DNA of 45,607 bases from a virus, in the IMG/VR virus record IMGVR_UViG_3300035180_000049, positions 1 to 45,607 of that record; one strand, 5' to 3'. Below, in pieces: positions 8,043-17,642 of the stretch. Both the position numbers and the translations under genes were made by a program. How positions within the stretch are numbered: position 1 is the stretch's first letter; every line of letters begins with the position of its first letter. Under the pieces are notes generated by a model that saw nothing but the letters and a program-made list of their open reading frames with translations, ran no database searches and was not told the DNA's origin.

Positions 8043-8324
8043 ATGAGTACAGAAGTTAAAAAAATTACAGAGGAGCAATTAGAAAAAGTTGTAGCGGGGC
8101 AAAAAGATTTGCAATCATTGTTAACAAACATCGGCGTATTGGAATCTCAAAAGCATGGTTACTTGCATCAGTTAGCAGAATTAAATAAGTCTATTGAAGA
8201 ATTTAAGTCGGAAATTGAAGCAGAATACGGAGCAATCAATATTAATCTACAAGATGGCTCTTATACTGAAATTGTAAAAGAAAGTGAGCCAAGTTTGAGT
8301 ATTGTTAAAGATACTGAAGAATAA
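8043..8324 (+). CDS. Small coiled-coil protein, 93 aa
   Basis: The sequence has heptad-like spacing of Leu/Ile from about residue 12 to 60 (EEQLEKVVAGQKDLQSLL, LHQLAELNKSIEEFKSEI), typical of a helical hairpin or coiled coil, then a polar tail ending in TEE. It is acidic. No enzyme motif is present. Similar small helical proteins are frequent near phage packaging genes, but no exact role can be assigned. It follows a 28-base gap that carries the A/T-rich leader shared with groEL. Confidence 0.75.
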   Translation: MSTEVKKITEEQLEKVVAGQKDLQSLLTNIGVLESQKHGYLHQLAELNKSIEEFKSEIEAEYGAININLQDGSYTEIVKESEPSLSIVKDTEE

Positions 8325-8327
8325 ATA

Positions 8328-8555
8328 ATGAGTTCTGTTATAAGAAAAATAAGTATAGGTTCAGATTATAAGAATGACGCAATGCACTATTCTGTAGGGC
8401 AAACTGTATATGGAGGACACGAAATTTCGCATATACTATTTAATGAATCTGAAAATTCTTATAATATTCATATAAAGAAAGGAGATGAGGTAATGGCATG
8501 GAAGAAGTTTAATTCTAATATGGCAATATCCGTTGAATATGATTTAGAATATTAA
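8328..8555 (+). CDS. Small hypothetical protein, 75 aa
   Basis: I do not recognise this protein. It begins three bases after the previous stop and shares its last base with the next start (TAATG). It looks beta-rich (RKISIGSDY, YSVGQTVYGG, SYNIHIKKG, ISVEYDLEY), suggesting a small barrel or sandwich. No membrane or signal sequence is present. Confidence 0.72.
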   Translation: MSSVIRKISIGSDYKNDAMHYSVGQTVYGGHEISHILFNESENSYNIHIKKGDEVMAWKKFNSNMAISVEYDLEY

Positions 8556-9172
8556 TGAGGAGTGTATTTAACTTTATAGTTAAGCCATTAGGCGAAAGAT
8601 ATGAAAATAGCATTACGGTAGATAATAAAGAATTATTACTAAATACGAAAATAGAAAGTTTTAAATCTGTTAATAATGTAGCGGTTGTAATTTCAACTCC
8701 TTTAGCATTCAAAACAGAAATTAAAGAAGGAGATTTAGTAGTAATTCACCATAATGTGTTTAGGAGGTTTTACAACATGAAAGGCAAGAGCAAGAATAGC
8801 TCATCATATTTTAGAGATGATCAATACTTTTGCAATGTAGATCAAATTTACTTATACAAAAATGATAAGAAGTGGATTGCATTTAATGACAGATGTTTTG
8901 TAAAACCAATAAAGAATAATGATAATTTTAAGCTAGATAAAGAAAGAGAACTTATTGGTATATTAAAATACGGAAATGATTCCTTAAACAAGCTTAAAAT
9001 CAATCCTGGAGATCTAGTAGGCTATACCCCTAATGGTGAGTATGAGTTTATTGTAGAAGGCCAGCGATTATATTGTATGAAATCTAATGATATTGTAATT
9101 AAATATGGATACAAAGGAGACGAAGTTGAATATAATCCAAGCTGGGCACAAAGCGGTATTGGAGCTAATTAA
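8555..9172 (+). CDS. Putative double GroES-fold protein, 205 aa
   Basis: Each half carries a GroES-like pattern. The N-terminal half opens FIVKPLGERY (compare the GroES opening of KPLxDRV) and has EIKEGDLVVIHHN, matching the GroES segment KVGDIVIF. The C-terminal half has ELIGILKYG, then NPGDLVGYTPNG, an EFIVEGQRLYCM stretch and SNDIVIKYG, which follows the order GxVxAVG, GDxV, glycine turn, xLIMxExDILAIV of GroES. The protein may therefore be a tandem co-chaperonin-like fold, as in plastid Cpn20. It sits between groES and the terminase gene. The similarity was judged by eye and is remote, so this is a structural hypothesis; the gene itself is certain. Confidence 0.6.
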   Translation: MRSVFNFIVKPLGERYENSITVDNKELLLNTKIESFKSVNNVAVVISTPLAFKTEIKEGDLVVIHHNVFRRFYNMKGKSKNSSSYFRDDQYFCNVDQIYLYKNDKKWIAFNDRCFVKPIKNNDNFKLDKERELIGILKYGNDSLNKLKINPGDLVGYTPNGEYEFIVEGQRLYCMKSNDIVIKYGYKGDEVEYNPSWAQSGIGAN

Positions 9173-9380
9173 AGTTGCAGAAGAAGCTATATTAAATAAT
9201 GGAGATGATGATTTATCAGCAGACAAATTAAAAAATGCAGCAGCAACAAAAAAATTAGCAATATTCGATGCATTTGAAATACTTGCCAGAATAGAAGACG
9301 AAACTAAAATGATTGAAGACGCTTCTAAAGAAACCGTAGCAAAACCATTTAAAGGATTTGCGGAAGGGAGATCCAAATAA
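9105..9380 (+). CDS. Small helical protein upstream of terminase; small-terminase candidate
   Basis: The 91-aa product is almost wholly helical (LNIIQAGHKAVLELIKVAEE, LKNAAATKKLAIFDAFEIL) with a polar C-terminus. It overlaps the preceding gene by 68 bases in another frame and the terminase start by one base. Position and size suit a small terminase subunit, but no helix-turn-helix is obvious. The ATG at 9105 is the only good in-frame start; a later TTG would remove the first conserved-looking helix. Confidence 0.65.
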   Translation: MDTKETKLNIIQAGHKAVLELIKVAEEAILNNGDDDLSADKLKNAAATKKLAIFDAFEILARIEDETKMIEDASKETVAKPFKGFAEGRSK

Positions 9381-11599
9381 TGTATGAACAAACTTTATAC
9401 AAAGTATTAACAGATTATATAAAACCTGCGGTTATTAAAAAAAACAATAGGTTTAATAAATGGAAATACGGATACGACAAAGACTATGACGTAGTTGTTA
9501 TTAGTAAAACTGGTAAGATTGGAGAAATATATGAAATACAAAATCTTAGGATTGCATTACCATTAGCGGGAGACGTACACAACCGATCTGAATCAAAAGA
9601 TGAACAGTATTGGGAACAAGTTCCATATCCAAAAGAATTAGATAAAATTAAAAATGTTACCGATTGGAATAAGCATCCTGATAGTTTTAAAGAATATTGG
9701 TATGATTATATAGATCAAGAATTTAAAAGAAGAGACGAAGGCTTTACTTATTATAGTAATGGTAAACCTACATATATAACAGGTACACATTATATGTATC
9801 TGCAATGGAGTAAGATAGACGTTGGAGCAGCAGATTTTAGAGAATCAAATAGATTATTTTTTATATTTTGGGAAGCTTGCAAAGCAGATCCAAGATGTTA
9901 CGGAATGTGTTATTTAAAAAATAGACGTTCTGGATTTTCGTTTATGTCTTCTGCAGAACTTGTTAATCAAGCAACAATATCTAGCGACTCACGATTTGGT
10001 ATATTATCTAAGTCTGGCGCCGATGCTAAAAAGATGTTTACAGACAAGGTGGTGCCTATATCGGTTAATTATCCATTCTTTTTCAAACCTATCCAAGATG
10101 GTATGGATAGACCTAAAACAGAATTAGCATACAGAATACCCGCATCTAAACTTACAAGAAGGAAATTAGATTCTAATGATAAATTAGAAGACCTTGAAGG
10201 ATTAGATACAACAATTGACTGGAAGAATACTGGTGACAATAGTTATGATGGTGAAAAATTAAAGCTATTAGTACACGATGAAAGCGGCAAATGGGAAAGA
10301 CCTGATAACATATTAAATAACTGGCGTGTTACTAAAACAACACTTAGATTAGGTAGTAAAGTTATTGGAAAGTGTATGATGGGTTCAACCTCAAATGCTT
10401 TAGACAAAGGAGGTGAAAACTTCAAAAGATTATATAACGATTCAGATGTTACGAAAAGAAACCGCAATGGACAGACTAGTTCAGGATTATATAGTTTGTT
10501 CATACCTATGGAATGGTCGTACGAGGGATTCATTGATACTTATGGGATACCTGTATTCGATACGCCAGAAAAACCAGTTAAAGGTATAGATAATAACTAT
10601 ATAGAATACGGAGTTATTGAACACTGGCAAAACGAGGTGGATGGTTTAAAGCAAGATCAAGACGGCTTAAACGAATACTACCGTCAGTTTCCAAGAACAG
10701 AGCAACACGCTTTTAGGGATGAGACAAAGCAATCTTTGTTTAATCTTACAAAAATATACGAACAAATAGATTATAACGATGATCTACGAAATTCCCAAGT
10801 TATAACACAAGGAAGTTTTCAATGGGAAAATGGCATTCAAGATTCAAAAGTTATATTTTACCCAAATAAAGACGGTAGATTCTTAGTATCTTGGGTTCCA
10901 CCGAAACATCTTCAAAACCGCGTAATCATAAAGGATGGACTTAAATATCCAGGCAATGAACACTTAGGGGCGTTTGGATGTGATAGTTATGATATATCAG
11001 GAACAGTTGACGCAAGAGGATCTAACGGTGCTCTTCACGGATTAACTAAGTTTTCAATGGAGGATGTTCCACCTAGTCATTTCTTTTTAGAATATATCGC
11101 TAGACCTCAGACTTCTGAGATATTCTTTGAAGAAGTTTTAATGGCATTAGTATTTTATGGTATGCCAATATTGGCAGAGAATAACAAAGCTAGATTATTG
11201 TACTATATAAAAAGGAGGGGCTATAGGCCATTCTCTATGAATAGGCCGGATAAAGTTTGGAATAATTTATCGCCAACAGAAAAAGAGATTGGAGGTATAC
11301 CTTCAGCAGGTCAAGATATAATACAAGCGCACGCATCAGCGATTGAAACATATATAGAAAACTATGTGGGATATAAAGAGAGCGGATACGGTGATATGTA
11401 TTTCCAAAAAACATTAAATGATTGGTCTAGATTTAATATAAATAATAGAACAAAACATGATGCAACTATAAGTTCCGGATTTGCGATAATGGCATGTAAT
11501 AAACATTTATATTCGCCATCAACGCCGTATAAGAAAGAAAAAGTAGAATTAAATTTCAAAAAATATAACAACCTAGGCCATAGTTCAAAAATAATATAA
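9380..11599 (+). CDS. terL: Terminase large subunit
   Basis: This 739-aa protein is the packaging motor ATPase and headful nuclease. The N-terminal ATPase shows a Walker-A-like KNRRSGFS at residues 180-187, a deviant form common in phage terminases, and a Walker B strand LLVHDE with Asp300-Glu301. A coupling-type MGSTSNALDKGGENF follows. The C-terminal RNase H-like nuclease shows the first acidic strand GAFGCDSYDISG with Asp535, and later ENNKARLLYYIKRRGY. Length suits the large terminases of Bacteroidota podovirus-like phages. It overlaps the upstream gene by one base, and the portal gene follows after three bases, the standard packaging order. Confidence 0.93.
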   Translation: MYEQTLYKVLTDYIKPAVIKKNNRFNKWKYGYDKDYDVVVISKTGKIGEIYEIQNLRIALPLAGDVHNRSESKDEQYWEQVPYPKELDKIKNVTDWNKHPDSFKEYWYDYIDQEFKRRDEGFTYYSNGKPTYITGTHYMYLQWSKIDVGAADFRESNRLFFIFWEACKADPRCYGMCYLKNRRSGFSFMSSAELVNQATISSDSRFGILSKSGADAKKMFTDKVVPISVNYPFFFKPIQDGMDRPKTELAYRIPASKLTRRKLDSNDKLEDLEGLDTTIDWKNTGDNSYDGEKLKLLVHDESGKWERPDNILNNWRVTKTTLRLGSKVIGKCMMGSTSNALDKGGENFKRLYNDSDVTKRNRNGQTSSGLYSLFIPMEWSYEGFIDTYGIPVFDTPEKPVKGIDNNYIEYGVIEHWQNEVDGLKQDQDGLNEYYRQFPRTEQHAFRDETKQSLFNLTKIYEQIDYNDDLRNSQVITQGSFQWENGIQDSKVIFYPNKDGRFLVSWVPPKHLQNRVIIKDGLKYPGNEHLGAFGCDSYDISGTVDARGSNGALHGLTKFSMEDVPPSHFFLEYIARPQTSEIFFEEVLMALVFYGMPILAENNKARLLYYIKRRGYRPFSMNRPDKVWNNLSPTEKEIGGIPSAGQDIIQAHASAIETYIENYVGYKESGYGDMYFQKTLNDWSRFNINNRTKHDATISSGFAIMACNKHLYSPSTPYKKEKVELNFKKYNNLGHSSKII

Positions 11600-11602
11600 T
11601 AG

Positions 11603-14020
11603 ATGATTTATACTAACACGAATAGCTCTTTCCCAAGTCAGGTGGTACCGGACGAAGAAAAACAAACACTCGATTATGGTTATGCCGTAGGTATGGCTAT
11701 AGAAGGCGAGTGGTTCAGAGGTAATAGGACTAGTCTTGGAAACGACAGATGGAGTACTAACTGGCAAACATATCATAACCTTAGGTTATACGCTAGAGGT
11801 GAACAAAGTATACAGAAATACAAAGATGAATTATCTATTAATGGTGATTTATCTTATTTGAATTTAGACTGGAAGCCAATACCAATTATACCAAAGTTTG
11901 TGGATATAGTTGTTAATGGCATGTCTAATAAATTATTTAAAATAAAAACATTTGCACAAGATCCTCAATCAGTAGCACAGAAAACAAATTACACTGCTGC
12001 GCTATTAAGAGACATGAACGCAAAAGATTTGTTGAATGATATTCAAGAAAAACTAGGCGCAAACTTATACAGTACGCCAAACCCAGATTCATTGCCGGAA
12101 GATAATGAAGAATTAGAAATACATTTACAATTAAATTACAAACAAGCTGTTGAAATTGCAGAAGAAGAAGTCATCAACTATGTCTTGAATAAAAACAAAT
12201 ATGACAATATTGCAAAGAGACTTAATTACGATTTAACGGTATTGGGTATTACGTGTGCAAAAACAAACTGGAATGGTTCTAACGGTATCACAATTGATTA
12301 TGTAGATCCAGCTAATTTAGTTTACTCGTACACTGAAGACCCTAACTTTGATGACATGTACTATGTTGGCGAGGTTAAGTCCGTTAGTTTAGAAGAGCTA
12401 AAGAAAGAGTTCTCTAATTTAACTGATGAAGAATTAAAGGAAATAGAAAAGTTCCCAGGAACAAATGATTATAGTCGTACATATACAAATCAAAATTACG
12501 ACACAACTACAATACAAGTTTTATACTTTGAATACAAAACATATTCAAATCAAGTATTTAAAATAAAACAAACAGAACAAGGATTAGAAAAAGCATTGGT
12601 TAAGTCAGATGGATTTAATCCTCCTGCTAATGATAACTTTAATGTAGTATCAAGAAGTATTGAGGTTCTTTATTCAGGTGCAAAAATACTTGGGCATAAA
12701 AGAATGCTTAGATGGGAATTGTCCCAAAATATGACAAGACCATTAGCGGATACTACTAAAGTAGATATGAACTACGCTATTTGCGCGCCACGTCTTTATA
12801 AAGGAAGAATTGAGTCTATAGTAAGTAGAATTACTTCTTTCGCAGATATGATCCAAATAACGCATCTAAAATTGCAACAGGTGCTTGCTAGAATGGTTCC
12901 TGATGGAGTATTCGTTGATGTTGATGGTTTAGCAGAAGTTGATTTAGGTAATGGTACAAATTACAATCCAGCAGAAGCATTAAATATGTATTTTCAAACT
13001 GGTAGTATAGTTGGTAGATCAATGTCACAGGATGGATCTAATAATCCAGGGAAAGTACCGATTCAAGAATTACAAACATCGTCTGGTAACGCAAAAATTT
13101 CATCGTTAATAAATACGTATCAATATTACTTACAAATGATACGTGATGTAACTGGCCTTAATGAAGCAAGAGATGGCTCTATGCCGGATTCAAATTCACT
13201 AGTTGGGTTACAAAAAATGGCAGCTGCTAATTCTAATGTAGCAACAAGACACATATTAGAAGCAAGTTTATATTTAACATTAAGAATATGTGAAAATATA
13301 TCTAAAAGGGTAGGCGATTCATTAAAGTTTCCTCTAACGGCAAATGCTCTAGTACAAAGTATATCTGTATCAAACGTTAGAACTTTAGAAGAATTACAAA
13401 CTTTAGATATTCACGACTTTGGTATATTTTTAGAGTTAGAACCTGACGAAGAAGAAAAAGCACAATTAGAACAGAACATACAAGTTGCTTTACAAACAGG
13501 AGGTATTGATCTTGAAGACGCAATAGATTTAAGAGAAATTAATAATCTTAAACTTGCTAATCAATCTTTGAAATATAAAAGAAGAAAGAAACAAGAAAGA
13601 GACCAAGCAAACCAACAAGCAAATATACAGGCCCAAGCACAAGCAAACTCTCAAACAACAGAAGCGGCCGCGTTAGCTGAAGTACAAAAACAACAGGCTT
13701 TAGCTCAAACTGAGATTCAAAAGATGCAAGCAAAAAGCCAATTTGAAGTACAAAGAATGGAGCATGAAGCACAACTTAAAAAGTTGTTAATGGCAGAAGA
13801 GTTTAAATACCAAATGCAATTAGCTCAAGTTAATGCTCAAGCAATGCAATCGAAACTTAATACTATTGAAGATCGTAAAGACAATAGATTAAAAACTACA
13901 GCGACACAACAATCAGAGTTAATAGATCAAAGACAAAATAAAACAATGCCAAAAGATTTTGAATCCGCCGGTTTTGATAATATGAGTGGGTTTGATTTAG
14001 CTCAGTTTGAACCAAAATAA
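11603..14020 (+). CDS. Portal protein
   Basis: The 805-aa protein forms the dodecameric ring at the packaging vertex. It directly follows terL. Portal-type features are the N-terminal WKPIPIIPKFVDIVVNGM region, a central WNGSNGITIDYVDPANLVYSYT segment and a wing with DVTGLNEARDGSMPD. The C-terminal 170 residues are a long Gln/Ala-rich coiled coil (AEVQKQQALAQTEIQKMQAK) that would form the barrel reaching into the head. Size is typical of podovirus portals with long barrels. Assignment rests on order, length and the overall pattern. Confidence 0.9.
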   Translation: MIYTNTNSSFPSQVVPDEEKQTLDYGYAVGMAIEGEWFRGNRTSLGNDRWSTNWQTYHNLRLYARGEQSIQKYKDELSINGDLSYLNLDWKPIPIIPKFVDIVVNGMSNKLFKIKTFAQDPQSVAQKTNYTAALLRDMNAKDLLNDIQEKLGANLYSTPNPDSLPEDNEELEIHLQLNYKQAVEIAEEEVINYVLNKNKYDNIAKRLNYDLTVLGITCAKTNWNGSNGITIDYVDPANLVYSYTEDPNFDDMYYVGEVKSVSLEELKKEFSNLTDEELKEIEKFPGTNDYSRTYTNQNYDTTTIQVLYFEYKTYSNQVFKIKQTEQGLEKALVKSDGFNPPANDNFNVVSRSIEVLYSGAKILGHKRMLRWELSQNMTRPLADTTKVDMNYAICAPRLYKGRIESIVSRITSFADMIQITHLKLQQVLARMVPDGVFVDVDGLAEVDLGNGTNYNPAEALNMYFQTGSIVGRSMSQDGSNNPGKVPIQELQTSSGNAKISSLINTYQYYLQMIRDVTGLNEARDGSMPDSNSLVGLQKMAAANSNVATRHILEASLYLTLRICENISKRVGDSLKFPLTANALVQSISVSNVRTLEELQTLDIHDFGIFLELEPDEEEKAQLEQNIQVALQTGGIDLEDAIDLREINNLKLANQSLKYKRRKKQERDQANQQANIQAQAQANSQTTEAAALAEVQKQQALAQTEIQKMQAKSQFEVQRMEHEAQLKKLLMAEEFKYQMQLAQVNAQAMQSKLNTIEDRKDNRLKTTATQQSELIDQRQNKTMPKDFESAGFDNMSGFDLAQFEPK

Positions 14021-14051
14021 ATTTTACCAATCAATCTTATAATATTATATC

Positions 14052-15269
14052 ATGTCAGAACAAATCAAAACAGAGGGGGAATTCAAAGTAAAGAAACAGA
14101 CCCCCAGAAAATTAAACAAAGTAGATCAAGTTACAAAAGTTACCATTAAAGAATCAGAGCCAATTGGGGCGGCTGAACCAGAAGTAACAAAAGTATTTAT
14201 TCCTAACGAAACACAAGCAGAAGATGCCGTTCAAGAGCAAAACACAAATGAAAGCATGTTGGGTGGCGAAGGATCCCAAGTGGGATTGCAAGAAGTGGTC
14301 CAAGGAAACGAAGAACCTAAAGTCGTTACCAGTCAAGAAGAAGAAGTAACTTTAATAAATGAGATTACAGAAGAAGAAATTAAACAAGAGGTAAATGATT
14401 TGGCTGAGGAAGCAAAAGCTGCTGTTAGAGCATCTGAGTATTCAGGTAAACCATTACCGGAAAATATTGAAAAACTTATTTCTTTTATGGAGGAGACCGG
14501 TGGAGACATCAATGATTATGTTAGGCTCAACGCTGACTATTCAAATGTTAATAACGAAACTTTATTAAAAGAATATTATAAAAAAACACGCCCACATTTA
14601 GATAATGAAGAGATTGAATTCCTTATGGAAGACAACTTTGAATATGATGAAGAGTTGGACGAAGAGCGAGACATCCGTAAAAAGAAACTCGCTTTTAAAG
14701 AAGAGGTTGCAAAAGCAAGAACCTTTTTAGACGGACTTAAAAGTAAATATTACGAGGAAATCAAGTTGAGACCTGGCATTACACAAGACCAACAAAAAGC
14801 AAATGACTTTTTTAACCGCTACAAAGAAGAGCAACAAATGGTGGAGTTGCAACATTCAAAATTTAAAGACGACACTAAAAACTTATTTAACCAAGATTTC
14901 AAAGGTTTTGATTTTAACTTGGGAGATAAAAGTTTTAGATATAGCGTTGCTAATAAAGATGTTGTGGCAGACAAACAATCAAATATAACTAACCTAGTTA
15001 AGAAGTTCTTAAATGATAAGGGAGATGTTGTAGATTTGAAAGGATATCACAAAGCCATGTATGCCGCTGATAATGTTGACACGATTGCAAAACACTTTTA
15101 TGAACAGGGTAAAGCCGATGCTATAAAAGAGGTTGTTGCAAAATCCAATAACATTTCAACTGAACCTAGGCAAACTAGTTCTGGCGAAATTTTTGTTAAT
15201 GGATTACGTGTTAAAGCTATTAACGGAACTGACACTTCAAAATTGAAAATACAAACAAGAAGATTTTAA
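14052..15269 (+). CDS. Capsid scaffold / assembly protein
   Basis: The 405-aa product is highly acidic and mostly helical. The first 110 residues are low in complexity (EEEVTLINEITEEEIKQEVN) and probably disordered. The middle is a charged coiled coil (EELDEERDIRKKKLAFKEEV) and the C-terminus is basic, ending KIQTRRF. Lying between portal and major capsid genes, this profile fits an internal scaffold that shapes the prohead. It could alternatively be a scaffold-protease fusion, but no catalytic triad is seen. Confidence 0.8.
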   Translation: MSEQIKTEGEFKVKKQTPRKLNKVDQVTKVTIKESEPIGAAEPEVTKVFIPNETQAEDAVQEQNTNESMLGGEGSQVGLQEVVQGNEEPKVVTSQEEEVTLINEITEEEIKQEVNDLAEEAKAAVRASEYSGKPLPENIEKLISFMEETGGDINDYVRLNADYSNVNNETLLKEYYKKTRPHLDNEEIEFLMEDNFEYDEELDEERDIRKKKLAFKEEVAKARTFLDGLKSKYYEEIKLRPGITQDQQKANDFFNRYKEEQQMVELQHSKFKDDTKNLFNQDFKGFDFNLGDKSFRYSVANKDVVADKQSNITNLVKKFLNDKGDVVDLKGYHKAMYAADNVDTIAKHFYEQGKADAIKEVVAKSNNISTEPRQTSSGEIFVNGLRVKAINGTDTSKLKIQTRRF

Positions 15270-15286
15270 CATTAAATTAAAAAACA

Positions 15287-16768
15287 ATGGCTGCAGTAGC
15301 AACATCCCCGGTATTTGGTTCAATCGTACCAAGCCAAAAACAACAAGCTCTTAGTACAAACTATTTGAGCTTTACAGACGGAACTAATACTTTCGCGCAA
15401 CAATATTTACCAGAAATCTACGAGCAAGAAGTAGAAAGATATGGTAATAGAACATTATCAGGATTCTTACGTATGGTAGGAGCTGAAATGCCTATGCAAT
15501 CTGACCAAGTAATTTGGTCTGAACAAAACAGATTACACGTTGCTTATAACAATGTAACTGTTGGTACAGGTAACACATTTACTTTTGTAACAAACGCATC
15601 TACAGTTACTGGAGCTACATCTATCAAAAATGTTATCTCTAAAAATCAAACTGTTGTTATCATTAACCCTGTAACTGGTGTTGAGGTAAAAGCTGTAGTT
15701 ACATTGTCTGTAGATACATCTTCTACATTAGCTACTATTACAGTTGCCCCATATTTAGGTACAACAATCCAAAATGCTGGTACTGGTATCCCAGGCGCAA
15801 CTACTGGATGTAAAGTATTTGTTTATGGATCTGAATATATCAAAGGATCTAACCTTTCTGACACTTCTGCCGGAACAGAATATAGAAGTATTACACCTGA
15901 ATTTACACAATATTCTAACTCTCCTGTTATTATCCGTAACAAATATGCTGTTAATGGATCTGACATGGCTCAAATTGGGTGGGTTGAAGTAGCTACAGAA
16001 GCTGGGGCAAATGGATTCCTTTGGTATCTTAAAGCAGAATCTGAAACTAGATTGCGTTTTGAAGATTACTTAGAAATGGCTGTTGTTGAAGGTGAATTAG
16101 CATCTGCTACAGGAAGTGGATCTGCTGCTGCCGCTGGTAAAAAAGGTACACAAGGTCTTTTTGCTGCTGTTAAAGAAAGAGGTAACACTGTAGTTGCTTT
16201 CCCTAGCGCTGTGGCTGACGCACTTGGAACATTTGATAATATCTTGAAAAACTTAGATACTCAAGGAGCTATTGAAGAAAATATGCTTTTCCTTAACAGA
16301 TCAACTTCATTAGAAATTGATGATATGTTAGGTGGTTTATCTTCTGGATCAAATGGTGGTGTTGCTTACGGTTTATTTGAAAACTCTGAGCAAATGTCTC
16401 TTAACTTAGGATTTACAAGTTTCCGTAGAGGATCTTATGATTTCTACAAAACTGACTGGAAATACCTAAATGACGCATCTACTAGAGGTGGTTTAACTGG
16501 AAAAGGTGGTAATATTGATGGAGTTTTAATCCCAGCGGGTACATCTACAGTATATGATCAACAACTAGGAACTAACATCCGTCGTCCATTCTTACACGTT
16601 CGTTACAGAGCTAACCAAGCTGATGATCGTAAGATGAAAAGTTGGGTATTAGGTTCTGCAGGAGGAGCTTACACATCTGATATTGATGCAATGGAGGTAC
16701 ACTTCTTGTCTGAAAGATGTTTATGTGTGCAAGGAGCAAACAATTTCGTATTGTTTACAGCTGCATAG
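15287..16768 (+). CDS. Major capsid protein
   Basis: The 493-aa protein follows the scaffold gene and precedes a transcription terminator, as expected for the most abundant virion protein. The N-terminal part has YLPEIYEQEVERYGNRTL (E-loop-like), followed by a beta-rich insertion with many Thr/Val residues (about residues 90-170) and a C-terminal core with FLHVRYRANQADDRKMKSW and FLSERCLCVQGANNFV. The insertion may be a surface domain. Codon use is smoother than in neighbouring genes (many GCT, GGT, ATC codons), consistent with high expression. The HK97 fold is expected but not demonstrated. Confidence 0.9.
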   Translation: MAAVATSPVFGSIVPSQKQQALSTNYLSFTDGTNTFAQQYLPEIYEQEVERYGNRTLSGFLRMVGAEMPMQSDQVIWSEQNRLHVAYNNVTVGTGNTFTFVTNASTVTGATSIKNVISKNQTVVIINPVTGVEVKAVVTLSVDTSSTLATITVAPYLGTTIQNAGTGIPGATTGCKVFVYGSEYIKGSNLSDTSAGTEYRSITPEFTQYSNSPVIIRNKYAVNGSDMAQIGWVEVATEAGANGFLWYLKAESETRLRFEDYLEMAVVEGELASATGSGSAAAAGKKGTQGLFAAVKERGNTVVAFPSAVADALGTFDNILKNLDTQGAIEENMLFLNRSTSLEIDDMLGGLSSGSNGGVAYGLFENSEQMSLNLGFTSFRRGSYDFYKTDWKYLNDASTRGGLTGKGGNIDGVLIPAGTSTVYDQQLGTNIRRPFLHVRYRANQADDRKMKSWVLGSAGGAYTSDIDAMEVHFLSERCLCVQGANNFVLFTAA

Positions 16769-16786
16769 TTATAAATAAATGTAAAT

Positions 16787-16813
16787 TTGCCCCTGTTATA
16801 TTAACGGGGGCAA
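16787..16813 (+). terminator. Stem-loop terminator after the capsid gene
   Basis: The arms 16787-16798 (TTGCCCCTGTTA) and 16802-16813 (TAACGGGGGCAA) pair over 12 bp with one G-T wobble, leaving a very short loop. The following bases ATATTTACTTT are only moderately T-rich, so termination may be partial, capping the capsid message while letting some transcripts continue. Confidence 0.75.
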
Positions 16814-16857
16814 TATTTACTTTAAAATAAATAAAAAAAATAAAATTATATTATATC

Positions 16858-17625
16858 ATGTCAACAAAACAAGCAATACAAACCCCAACAACTTGGGAAA
16901 TAAAAGATAGAACATATTTACTATCTACTGGGTATACCCCATTAACATATACAGTACAATCAAAACACTCTGCTAGATACCCATTTTTATGGTTTGATGC
17001 GGATTTGAAAGAGCAAAGAGAATTAAGATATGCAACAAATCAAAACTCCCCATTCAAAGATGAACAAAAAGGAGAAGTTACACTAGGGCATATTGTATTT
17101 GAAGATGGTGTTTTAATAGTGCCGAAAGAAAAACAAAATTTACAAAAACTATTATCTTTGTATCATCCAGCCAAAAATAATTACTACAGGGAGTTAGATG
17201 AAGTAGCAAACGCGGTTGATGAGTTAGAAGATTTAGAGTTAGAAATCAATGCTCTTAATATGGCAATGAATATTGAGATTGACCAAGCAGAAGCAATACT
17301 AAGGGTAGAACTAGGTTCAAAAGTCACGTCAATGACTTCTAAGGAGCTAAAAAGAGATCTACTATTATTCGCCAAACATAATCCAGGTTTGTTCTTAGAA
17401 CTAGCCAATGACGATAATGTACAACTACGCAATGTAGCAATTAGAGCGGCTGAAGCGGGTATTATAAAACTTTCACAAGACCAACGTACATTCACGTGGG
17501 GAACTAATGATAAAAAATTAATTACAGTGCCTTTTGATGAAAATCCATACTCAGCAATGGCGGCATTCTTTAAAACAGACGAGGGAGTAGAAATCTTTAA
17601 GTCTATAGAGAAAAAACTTAAATAA
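16858..17625 (+). CDS. Hypothetical virion-module protein, 255 aa
   Basis: No family is recognised. The N-terminal 100 residues look beta-rich and carry SARYPFLWFDADLKEQRELRY and TLGHIVFEDGVLIVPKEKQNL. A strongly acidic helical segment follows (DEVANAVDELEDLELEINAL), then a region with ELKRDLLLFAKHNPGLFLEL and a basic C-terminus. Flanking terminators make it a separately punctuated unit between capsid and tail adaptor genes. A head-completion or capsid-associated role is possible. The start shares the upstream TATTATATCATGTCA context with the scaffold gene. Confidence 0.75.
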   Translation: MSTKQAIQTPTTWEIKDRTYLLSTGYTPLTYTVQSKHSARYPFLWFDADLKEQRELRYATNQNSPFKDEQKGEVTLGHIVFEDGVLIVPKEKQNLQKLLSLYHPAKNNYYRELDEVANAVDELEDLELEINALNMAMNIEIDQAEAILRVELGSKVTSMTSKELKRDLLLFAKHNPGLFLELANDDNVQLRNVAIRAAEAGIIKLSQDQRTFTWGTNDKKLITVPFDENPYSAMAAFFKTDEGVEIFKSIEKKLK

Positions 17626-17642
17626 TACGTAATACTAATATG

